Below, piece after piece: positions 54,773 through 64,000 of a stretch of DNA of 64,000 nucleotides. This DNA is from Meandrina meandrites. Lineage: Eukaryota; Cnidaria; Anthozoa; Scleractinia; Meandrinidae. The notes under the pieces were generated by a model, which worked only from the letters and a program-made list of their open reading frames with translations, made no database searches and was not told where the DNA came from. The stretch spans positions 3,166,001 to 3,230,000 of the forward strand of contig OY855916.1 in assembly GCA_963693305.1 (NCBI GenBank). The letters are read 5' to 3'. Position 1 is the first letter of the stretch, and the number at the start of each line of letters is the position of its first letter. The position numbers and the translations under genes were made by a program.

Positions 54773-56533
54773 AGGTCAAATGAACCAAAATTTCGAATTT
54801 TCTTTTTTTTGGCAAACTTGTTGATTAACAACCAAATAAACATATTCCGAAATTTCAAAGTAATTGGACTGTGCAAAACAAAGAAATTTCAAGTCGAAAA
54901 ATGCTTATTTTAGGCCTTCATAATCGTAGAGCGCTCGGGAAAATTGTCGAGAAATTTTCGGAACTTAAAACTGTGACGTCATTATTGGTGTGCTGTGAAA
55001 TTGCGGGAAATTCAAAGTCTTTCAGTCAAACTGCTTAAATAATTCTAAGTCGAAAGTAAATACGTTTAAGTTTCCAGCAAATTCAAAGCTCAGGAAAAAT
55101 GGCTTTTGAAAATGAAAAGAAAAGAATTTAAGCCAGACAAGAAGTCTCGCATTTGTGCGGTTCATTTTACCGAAGACTGCTTCAGAGAAAATCTGGCGAT
55201 ACGTAGGCTTCTGATTCTGATTTCAAGTCGCTCAGACTCCACCTCAAAGAGGATGCTATGCCGACTAGTTTTTGTTGTTCGTAAAAGAAATCGCGGGGAA
55301 GAATGCCTCCCGAAGCACAAAGGTCCCCTGTCCGTTCGCCTTTGCTAAACGAAGGAAGTTAGAGGTATGCATTTTGCACCTTTCTTATTCTACCTAGAGC
55401 TAGATAGAGTATTTGTTATGATTATTAGCACTTTTACTTTGTTGGTTTGGCTGGTCATGATCAAGTATTAGAATTTGAATTCGTTAGTTCAATATCCTCG
55501 CCAAATAATTTGCTTCCATGCACGTGCACGTGCTTTTTGACGCGTATAAAATTATGCTTCAAAGGTTATATTTATGTTGGGTTTACAATCGTTAATTTCG
55601 AGCACTAAATAACAGGCACCGGCTAAATAAATATGGACCAAAAACAGCTATTAAATACAAACAGAACTCACAGTGTCCACAGGAACAGTGTGTAAACGCT
55701 CTGTACTTATTTCAACATTGAATTTTCCTTCAGTTGAAATATAAAACGACACGAATTTATTCATTGAAAGTTTTACCCTGCGTGATGCTTTTGCGGTTTC
55801 GATTTGCATTGAGAGATATCCTTACATTCAAGTTAAATTTTTGAGTACAAATTTATTTTTGTGTTTTGTGTGACTCTCGAGTACGAAAAAGAAACAGTGA
55901 ATTCAATCTTGGATGTGGCTTTTGGCCACATCCTATATATGCAAGCCGCACACGTCCTGATAAGAATTACGTGCAAATCCAAAAAAACTGCATTTCACTT
56001 GGGGTATATAACAAATATTAATTGTTCTATACTGAGCAGACTGATGATTTTTATACGCAATCTAGTGTTTGAAAACCTCCTATATCGTACAATGCTGACA
56101 ATTTTACTCAGTGCTTTGATAATTATTAATCTTTGAAACTGGATTCCAATGTAGTAAAAAATATAACAACAATGTTTAAAAAAAGCTTAGATCCTTTCAG
56201 AATTATTTGAATTACTCAGACTGACTGAAACGCTCAAACTTTACATTATTCGCTCTTTAAACGACGATCGCCTCTTCGATCGCAAAGCCGTAAAATAAAA
56301 CTATTACGTCACAAAATCCAAAGCTCGATCCATTCCTTCCATTTCAGTGCGCAGTCATTTTGGAAACGTTTTCGTGAAGTCTTCGGAAATCTTCGTAGTT
56401 TTTCCTATAGTTCGCGCTTGAAGGCTCAGAAAGCAAAATTTCGCCTTAAGTTTACTTAATAATGAATTCTTCTAGCGTTTGGTTGCTTTAAAATCGCTAA
56501 AGAAAGATGTCGAAATTTTGGTTCATTTGACCT
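54773..56533. mobile_element. Kolobok-like DNA transposon remnant (1.76 kb), TTAA-flanked
   Basis: Terminal inverted repeats AGGTCAAATGAACCAAAATT (24 bp perfect in all) flanked by TTAA at 54769-54772 and 56534-56537. The unbroken target GCTTAATGCC is seen in copy 1 near 12770. It carries a THAP-domain remnant at 55106-55348. TTAA duplications together with THAP proteins are features of the Kolobok superfamily; the transposase itself was not recognised. Confidence 0.7.
55106..55348 (+). pseudogene. THAP-domain fragment
   Basis: Reads FKPDKKSRICAVHFTEDCFR, the C-terminal half of a THAP zinc finger (Cys-x2-His followed by Phe). The first Cys pair is not in frame upstream and the rest lacks similarity I know, so it is a remnant. 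It lies inside the TTAA-flanked element. Confidence 0.6.
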
Positions 56534-59233
56534 TTAATGCCATCTAAAACGTTGCTGAAAAGTATGGAAAGATCAGAAACTCCTAGCAAACGTTGTAAAT
56601 AAATGAAGAGGAAGAGGTTTACGATGCGTAAATTGTGAATTTTAAAATATTCATTTGTTTCGAGTTAAAAAAAATCTACCGATTTTTTTTCTTTTATTTT
56701 GAAGTATGAGAAAATACAACATATATGCAAACGGCTTTATCTAGTTTCGTGTGTCTAGTCTCGATGAAACTCGTCAAATTTTGCTCGCCAAGATAGCTAC
56801 TTCGCGTCTTCCATTTTGAAGCGCTTTGGAAACCCCACTTAACAGTAAATTATTCAAACTTGCCGCATTCTCAAGATTATTTAGCACCTGAAATTGAACA
56901 TACCACGCCATATGCCACATTCATTGCTAAATAAAATGCATGAATACAAAGCTCAGCCGCAATTTTATCCGTGACATGTTTATTTCCGGGTGCTAAATAA
57001 TCTTGAGAATGCGGCAAGTTTGAATAATTTACTGTAACAAGAGCGTTTTCAAAGCGCTCCAAAATGGAAGACGAGAGGTAGCTATCTTGGCGAGCCAAAT
57101 TCGATGAGTTTCATCGAGACTAGACACACGAAACTAAATAAAGTTGTTTGCACATATGCTGTATTTTGTCATACTTGAAAATAAAAGAAAAAAAATCGGT
57201 AGATTTTTTTTAATTCGAAAAAAGATGAATATTTCAAAATTCACAATTTGCACACCGTAAACCTTTTCTGCTTCATTTGTTTACAACTTTTGCTGTGAGT
57301 TTCCGATCTTTCCATACTTTTCAGCAACGTTTTAGAGGCATTAAGCTTTCAAATAATCCATGGGATCTTAGCATTACTTAAACGTTGTTGTAACAGCTCC
57401 CAATTATACACAAGCATAATATTTTGAACCAAAAATTCAACAGTCTACTGTGCAGCAATTTCTACCCAGCCGATTTCGTTGAAACTTGCTCACATTAAAA
57501 CTTGGATAATTTAAACCAGTTGACATTAATTAGAAAAAAATCTTTCGCCGCGTTTGGAAAATATTCGCGTTTTTTTCATAAATATATTTTTTCAAAAACG
57601 CTAATATCTCGTAATCGTTTGCCTTGTTTACCCTATAATTAAAAGCTTTATAAAATTTGAACATTTGTTATTTCGATGGCCAAAAATCAGAAAAATCGGT
57701 TGAGGTTTGCATGCCCAAAACTCGATTTAGAAAAGAGCACCTCCGTTCCAGAATGCTCGTGAACCGAAATCACGGAAACCAGCAAAAAACCAACCGGAGT
57801 ACTATTCAGGCTAACTGGAGTGTACCTTGCACTCAGGTTAAACTAAAAAGCACTCCAGCTAGCCTGACTATCGCTCAGGTTAGCCTAAAAAAGGCCCAAG
57901 TTAGCCTGTTTACGAATAGCTCTCAGTGATTTTCGTTTCGCGTTCGGTGTTCGCAAAATTACCCCTGCCGATTTTAATTCCGTCACAATCAGTGCTAACG
58001 TTTGGATCCCCTCACCTCATAATTCCTACGGGCCTGACAGGTATATAAATTACACAAATTTTCACTTAAGTCTATACAAAAATGGAAATTCCGGAGAGGA
58101 GGGGGGTCTTAGCTGGAATTCCCTCCGTGGTAGGGGTATGGATATTTTCTGGAACTACACATTTACTTTTTATGTCATAAATAAATGGCAAATTAACGTT
58201 AACAGCTATGTATTTAATGAATCAAAATACTGGTAGCACTGTTTTTAATAAATTCAATTATTATAGCAAATTGTGCATGAAGCAGATTTCATTAAAAAAA
58301 AAAATCGTGCACAGGTCTGTAGTCATTTGCAATTTTTCCAAAATCGTTTATCCCTGGGTCCCAAACATTAGCAAGACATAAGATAAAAAGATAGACTTCC
58401 GTATTTTGATGTTTTAGTTGACGTGTTCCGTTGCCATGGTAACATGAAAGAATATAAATTCACCTTAAAAATCGGGTTTAATATATTTGCAGAAAATTTA
58501 GTCGTCAGATTTTCTCCTTTCCTCCTCCTAACAAACTTGTAACAATGCTTGCATTTTACACTATTCTAATAATATTTCAACGGACTGAGAGATTTTTAGC
58601 TATCCTCTGTTAAAGGCTCACTGAATTATTTACAGTTTTCTCTGTTAAATTTCAGATTCTTTGCAATAATTCACTTCCTTGTTTCCTGAAGTATCTTCCT
58701 GCCAAATTTTATGAAATTCAAACGAGTGGTTCTCGAGAAATATGTGTATTTCCGAGAAAGCTGCTAAACTGATTCAATCTCATTTTTTTGAGCAACTACG
58801 CATGCGCTTCTTTGTATCTTAATTTTTTCTGACATTCTATTCTAACAAAAGACTAAAACCTGTATCATTTTAAGAAGAATAATACCACATGGGACCATAG
58901 GACCAGCATGGAACAAATCTTTGCTCTATTGGCACCATGCCTTGCATCAGCAATGAAGACTGCAGAGCGCGCAAAAACAGTGTTCAGCCACCTGAAGACC
59001 ACTTTTAACTGTAGTCATGCTTGTATCAAGAATGTATTAGTCAGATACTACCAGACCTTAACTGTACTGTCTCACGCAAGAATACCACTTGCAAGTCCCA
59101 GAAGACTTGTGAGAAAATATCCGCTCTTGATTGGTTTATTACGTCTATCATAATGCAATCCGGGCTGTGTCCAACATTCTCTGGTACTGTCCGTTACAAA
59201 TCTACAGCTACTTTAGCTAATCTATTTAAGTAA

Positions 59234-59287
59234 TTATTTTTGGGGGACCACAGATTTAGTACTAAATCTGTGTCCCCAAAAATAAAT
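59234..59287. repeat. 54-bp hairpin
   Basis: CCACAGATTTAGTACTAAATCTGTG is framed by TATTTTTGGGGG and CCCCAAAAATA, a nearly perfect palindrome with almost no loop. Could be a tiny MITE or a structured element. Confidence 0.6.
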
Positions 59288-60783
59288 ATGTCACACATAT
59301 GCTACACCTTAGTCACGCCTTGCCAAAAAAATAAGGTGGTTTCCTTGTAAATCCATAAAAATTATTTATACGGTTTACACCATGCATAAATACAAGTTTG
59401 TAAAACTCCCTGAAGAAGTCTGCAACAGTAGGATGAAACGCATACGCGTTGGAGTATTAAAGAACTTTTACAACTACACTTTTGCAGTGCTGCTCACTAG
59501 TCTAGCCTTTTAAAAACTCATACACATACTTGGAAAACCTGCAAAAAACCTTTGGTAAGATAAATTCTAAATAACATGGAAGTAGCAAAATTAATTCTTG
59601 CTATTTTCAGCAACCAACAAATCGTGATCATCACATGAGTCAAAATTTTTCACAAAAGAATTAGTATTAATTATAGGTACATGTGTGCATTTCAGTTTGG
59701 CATGTGGATTATAGACATTATACTTTGGACTGGTCTGGAGAGTGCCATTTTGAATTGAGAACTTTTGAATGTGTAAAATTAAATTAGTTTTGCACTGAGA
59801 ACCCTGAGCCATTCAACTGTGTAAGTCAGTCCTGGCTTATTTCTTTCTCAGCAACATGTCCAGTAGGAAATATTTTATCCAACAAGATCAGTCAACAGAT
59901 TCGTAATGAATAAGAGACAAATAATTGTCGATTATTATAAAGCCATGCATGGTGATAACAAATTGTATGATATGAATGATTTCATTAGTTATGTTGCATC
60001 TTACACCTTTACAGAAAAACCTGTACACATATCGAGACAAACTAATACATAACATGCATGTAGCAAACGGTGACTATTTTAATGCAAGCATCTGGAGTGT
60101 AGGAAAAGCCAGTGTGTAACATTATACATATCTCAGCAAAAACTAAACACCTAGGCTTTTAATTTATGGTATGATCGATAGACCTTGGACGATTTGCACA
60201 GATTCGAGTCTCACATTTACTGTTTATTTTTGACGAACACAATTTAAAATCAGGCACTTATAATAACGACAGTAGTGTTGAGATTATTATGAAAAAATTA
60301 TTAGATAAGACTAACAGATATAAAAAACTTAATCTTAAGCAATCGTCGGGCAGTTTCGTTTACAATGGGTGGTAATATGAAAACACTTATTTAAGTATAT
60401 ATTTTACTCATAACATAGCTTAGAAACTGAGCTTAAAATCAACATAACAAAAATTACCGCAAATGAAGTGTGAGTGTAGTCATGTGTGATTCATTATTTT
60501 TCTTATCCGGTCATCGCTGCTTCTCTACATTCAGAACAAGCGACTTTCAACAAAAGTCTCTAACTTAAGCCTTGACAATCCTTATCGATCGATCGCTACC
60601 TTATGTTCCGATTCCTCACAACAGTTTACCCTCGAAATTTGCAGTTTGTTTGTGTATCTCCTAGCTCTCTTCATATCGTCCGCCATGTTGAATTTTAAGT
60701 ATCGCATTGTTTTACATTGTTCTCTCGAGCCAATCAGAAGAGACCTTGTAAGAGCTGCGTACTATCTGCCCGGGTTTACATAC

Positions 60784-60931
60784 CTGGATCGTTAGTCAGA
60801 GTTTCCAAACTGGTCGAGAAAATGTGGCCGCCGAAGTTCAGTGTCAACTTTTTCGCAAAATGCACGTGCTCAAGCTTTTTTGCTGCCTCATCAAGAGCTT
60901 TCATTTCCTTGCGAACCCTGTTTGACTTCAT
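60784..60931 (-). CDS. Candidate exon 1 of BTB-TLDc copy F
   Basis: Reads MKSNRVRKEMKALDEAAKKL, then the BTB start (LTLNFGGHIFSTSLETL), and ends at GATCCAG/GTATGT in phase 1, fitting exon 2 at 42210. The original start is lost: ATGTCTTCATCACGT of the paralogues corresponds here to GTGTTTTCATCGCGT (near 60970), and about 60 bp of the lead are deleted, so translation would begin at the ATG at 60931. No other exon 2 lies to the left before 42210. It could also be an orphan exon of a seventh, lost copy. Confidence 0.55.
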
Positions 60932-61013
60932 TGGTGTGAAGACTTATTTCTTCCTCCTTTTTACGCGATGAAAACACCAACCTGCGTAGAAAGCGTGTCC
61001 GTGCGTGCCCATT

Positions 61014-61080
61014 CTCGTCCCCAGAGCCCTCCGTTTCTTTTGGTCACGTGGTCGGCGAAACGGGGGGGCTCTGGTAACAG
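61014..61080. repeat. Fragment of the 9-bp-duplication MITE family
   Basis: CATTCTCGTCCCCAGAGCCC followed by GAAACGGGGGGGCTCTGG. Short and missing the right terminus. Confidence 0.5.
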
Positions 61081-61285
61081 TGACTACCGGATGTCGTAAA
61101 ATCCACGACACTCATATCATCATGCAGATCCATGCCGTGGTAAGAAATATCGCATTGACTGTTAAACTCTTCGTATTGATAAACTCCATGTAGTGTTCTA
61201 TATTTTGTAGTGAGATCAGTGGACAGTGCAAATATTTGAGATATTTTTGATGCAATAAATTCAATAAAAACAATCGAGTTACGTC

Positions 61286-61758
61286 CCCGGGGGGGGGGGG
61301 GGTACTCCCATATATGGGCTATACGGGTATGTGCCGCTCAACAGGGTATGTTTTTTGCTTCTCTGACTCTGGAAAACAGGGTATAAAAATCGCCCTTTTT
61401 CTCTGGAACAGGGTATATTTTATTTCAGGTTTGACTCTGGAATAGTGTCGAAGTTCCCCTAGAATCCTGATTAACCACGGTCTAGTATAGCTAACTGCTA
61501 ACTCCGCTTCCCTCCGTCGCTTGCTTTGTGATATCTGCTGTTTCCCGTGGTATTCCACAAAAAAGGCCATTACTAGGGATCATGTACGCATTAGTTGCTT
61601 TGCTTCAAGTCTGGAACAGGGTACCTTTTTTGCAATTTTTCTCAGGAACAGGGTCGCAAATTCATCATTTTTACTCTGGAACAGGTCAAGAGTCTCAGGG
61701 AGTCAGCGGCTCACCCCCGTAGTAAAATTAAAGGAGTACCCCCCCCCCCCCCCCCGGG
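61286..61758. mobile_element. Poly-G-ended MITE (473 bp) with 8-bp target duplication
   Basis: Ends CCCGGGGGGGG and its complement; GTTACGTC is repeated at 61278-61285 and 61759-61766. Just inside are TACTCCC and GGAGTACC. The body has six or so CTGGAACAGGGTA-type repeats. The 8-bp duplication fits hAT-type mobilisation. Relative at 35315-35744. Confidence 0.8.
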
Positions 61759-61982
61759 GTTACGTCTTACAAGTGATGTAGTTTATTACATTGTTTTAAC
61801 TGAAGGGGGAACAAAGGGTTGACAAGTTATTTATTATAATAAAGTCCCTCACCCTAGAACTAGAAGAAAAGTTTATTACAACACCCTTGACAACACTGCT
61901 TGTAGCAACCTTGAAACACGTGGCAAATAACACTGTTTCTCTGAGCAATGCAAGAGCTTCGGAAATAACTTTTTCCCTGTTC

Positions 61983-62672
61983 CAGGGATATGTAATCAAT
62001 GAGTTATTGATCGGTGACAGCGCTATGTTTTTTTCTGTAAATTGGAATGTTTTGGGTTATTTTGGGGGTAAACAGTTGATTATTCATTGCCAAATATCAA
62101 TAAGTCGTTGATGACTAATCGATAGGCCACAAAATTCTCAGCCATTGATGTCATCAATAAGCCATCAATTGCATTGATTACTAATCGATATTATCATGTG
62201 ACTGCAAATGAAATTTTACATGACTGAATTGAAGAAAGGAAAACAAATCAATTTTACATGAATGAAAAAATGAGATTTATTTCTGGATAGCAATTGGCTT
62301 TGTTTTCCCAAATCTGAGGTGGGAAAACCTATGGGTCTTCTTGTCCTTCTTAGACAAGTCAGTCTCACCTGCAATATTATAACATGAACAAAAACTTCAT
62401 TTATGAAGAATCATCATTACGCTACAAGAAACTGCATTTGTGGAGAACTAGCGTATGTGGGCAGGAAATTCATAATAGATGAGTTATCCACAGGTAATCA
62501 GTGAGTAATCATTGCCATCAATGACTAATCAGTGACATGGATAAGTAATCAATAGGCCATGCAAAAATTATTTGTCTTTGACTAATTGCTCATTGATTAT
62601 CAGCAATAATCAATGACTTGAATCAGTTGATAACTCATTGATGTTACTGATCATGTTTGAGATATCCCTGGT
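61983..62672. mobile_element. Inverted-repeat element built of ATTGATTACTAATC repeats
   Basis: CCAGGGATATGTAATCAATG at the left and CATTGATGTTACTGATCATG to ATATCCCTGG at the right form imperfect inverted ends. Both subterminal parts hold many copies of AATCAATG, TGACTAATCGATAG and TGAGTTAT. From 62673 to 63309 I see no gene. Confidence 0.5.
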
Positions 62673-63309
62673 CATTTACTTGTGTCATTTGGCTCACCAC
62701 CACTTTTCTGCAACTGATTGTTTGCACAATACCATGTCCAGTGCCCTGAAGAGTATCGGATATCAGTCTTGTTATGTCACAGGGAGCCCGGACAAACTGT
62801 TTGTGTGCACATCAGCATTTTTGTGTGCATTAGCATTTTTATAGCAAATGTATAGGATTTACAGAACGGCTCGCAGAATTGCTTGTAATAACGTAAAATA
62901 TGAACAAATACATGCTAAATAAACGTAAGTTTATCTTACCAGTTTTGTGGTGCGGTTCTTTTGGCTCGAAATTGCGAATTTGAGCGGTTTGAAGGATTTT
63001 GCGTTCGCTGCTTACTACATATATAATTATAATGAAAGGGTGGAAACTCCAACAGCTCCAGCGCCGAGGCGATTTTGGACCAGAAAATCCCATCGCACAG
63101 CTTTCAAACTGAGCAGCATGTAAGAGGAAGGTTTGAGGAATCTTCTCGTATTGTTCGATCGAAAATTCATCCAAACGGCCCAGAGCTAGCCTTCGAACAA
63201 AAACGGGTAACCAAAAATTTTAAGCCGTCCCAATGCGTAGCGACAAAAAGTTGTGCCGAAGGGAATTTGCTATTCCCTAGCCTCTTTCTGATTGGACACA
63301 ATTAAACAA

Positions 63310-64000
63310 TGGTCGTTCAAGATTTCGTCCCGTGGATAGGTGGGCAAAGGCAAAATCAATACTCACTAGCATGGGTAGTGATGTCAATGGTCCGACACAA
63401 CCCAAGGACCCTTGCATAATTACAAGACCAAAAATAGAGAAGCGCGATTATGAGTACCTTGCCATATTTGTATGTCTCGAAAACTTTTCTTTAAACTCCT
63501 ACATTTTGTCTGCTTATAGCTGGCTGTGAGAGACGTCGTGTTCACAGAGTTCGAGGGGTTTTCCCGACCTGTCTGTCATTTTAATTAGAACGAAAAAGCA
63601 CAACAATGGGCTCTGCACGGGAGTTTCACATCTAGGTGCGTTGTTTAATCATAATGTGCAAAACAACGAGTTAAACGGAAAATTTTGATGAGTTTGTTCT
63701 CCCACTACTATAAAATATTTCTTTTTTTTTTTGGCAAAATGAATGCTGTCTAAAGATATTTAGAGCTAGCTTCAAAAGTGGACGACATACCGAAAAGATC
63801 AGATGCTTTCTCGATTCTTAAGTCAATTTGAATATTTTGTAATTAAAATATTAACGACGCATATTAATGATTATGTTGTCGCCGTCGTAATTGTGTAAGG
63901 GTCCTTGGGTTGTGTCGGACCATTGACATCACTACCCATGCTAGTGAGTATTGATTTTGCCTTTGCCCACCTATCCACGGGACGAAATCTTGAACGACCA
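63310..64000. mobile_element. Inverted-repeat element with 118-bp ends, reaching the window edge
   Basis: TGGTCGTTCAAGATTTCGTC at 63310 and its complement ending at base 64000 begin inverted repeats that are identical for about 105 bp and alike for about 118 bp. The inside (about 455 bp) has no coding capacity. The true right border could lie beyond the window. Confidence 0.8.

Larger units (their letters stand above)
54380..57749. mobile_element. Foldback element copy 2, carrying a nested transposon
   Basis: Same family as 12366-13997: starts TTAA then GGTGGCCCGCGGCTATTT; the right arm ends at CACCTCCGTTCC, having lost its last about 30 bp. After removing the insert at 54773-56533 its length is about 1.6 kb. 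The central loop is in the opposite direction to copy 1. No coding capacity. Confidence 0.8.
57750..61010. other. Long stretch with few features; proposed intron 1 of copy F
   Basis: 57760-57950 holds inverted copies of CAGGCTAACTGGAGTG, possibly a small MITE. 58085-58170 is a dispersed repeat fragment (relative at about 830-955). 59234-59287 is a perfect-looking hairpin. Frames at 58908-59233 have no known domain. 60490-60780 has no feature. Apart from the exon at 60784-60931 I see no gene. Confidence 0.45.

Noticed and set aside
58908..59233. Two overlapping frames possibly of one small gene
   Set aside because: No recognisable domain, and the possible frame change is not supported by any motif.
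1..64000. CRISPR array, bacterial operon or viral genome
   Set aside because: Tandem repeats present are minisatellites without spacers, and genes have introns; no prokaryotic or viral gene set was seen.

Overview
Nuclear DNA of an animal, most likely an anthozoan cnidarian such as a coral. This is inferred from spliced genes with phase-1 introns, a PAT/DIRS-type tyrosine-recombinase retroelement, an L1/Tx1-like LINE, a tRNA-derived SINE and very many small inverted-repeat elements. No bacterial operon, CRISPR array or rRNA was seen.

The host content is one gene family repeated in tandem on the minus strand. I count six copies (A to F from left to right, so F is the most 5' in the direction of transcription). 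Each encodes a short coiled-coil lead, a KCTD-type BTB/T1 domain and a TLDc domain. The gene model is three exons: exon 1 (lead and start of BTB), exon 2 (rest of BTB and first half of TLDc), exon 3 (rest of TLDc). A (2434-4963), B (11846-15072) and D (27071-31802) join cleanly into open frames of 340, 341 and 343 codons. F (38537-42210, with a candidate first exon at 60784-60931) needs an intron of about 18.6 kb and has its third exon split in two. C (17223-19540) has a frameshift in exon 1 and a 320-bp transposon inside exon 2. E (35852-36896) has a broken exon 1, an early stop and no TLDc half. A, B and D share a conserved block just upstream of the start codon, and B and D share several hundred bases more, so the duplication unit included the promoter.

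Mobile DNA makes up most of the rest. 1-2.4 kb: nested hairpin and inverted-repeat elements. 5.2-8.6 kb: fragments and a duplicated gene flank. 9.1-11.7 kb: a decayed inverted-repeat element with a Cys-rich reading frame. 12.4-14.0 kb: a 1.6-kb foldback palindrome in intron 2 of B. 19.96-25.43 kb: a nearly intact tyrosine-recombinase retroelement with split direct repeats, one pair inside a gag intron. 26.0-31.4 kb: several elements in and beside D. 33.6-33.9 kb: a SINE. 35.3-35.7 kb: a poly-G-ended element. 42.3-46.0 kb: an element whose ends are tandem palindromes. 46.5-53.3 kb: a LINE inside a GTTGCCCTT/GTTGCCCT minisatellite. 54.4-57.7 kb: a second foldback copy carrying a Kolobok-like insertion. 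61.3-64.0 kb: three more inverted-repeat elements.

The domains suggest that the BTB-TLDc proteins oligomerise through BTB and use TLDc in stress or V-ATPase-related roles known from other TLDc proteins. That is family knowledge; nothing here tests it. All exon borders were read by eye from splice signals, phase and paralogue comparison.
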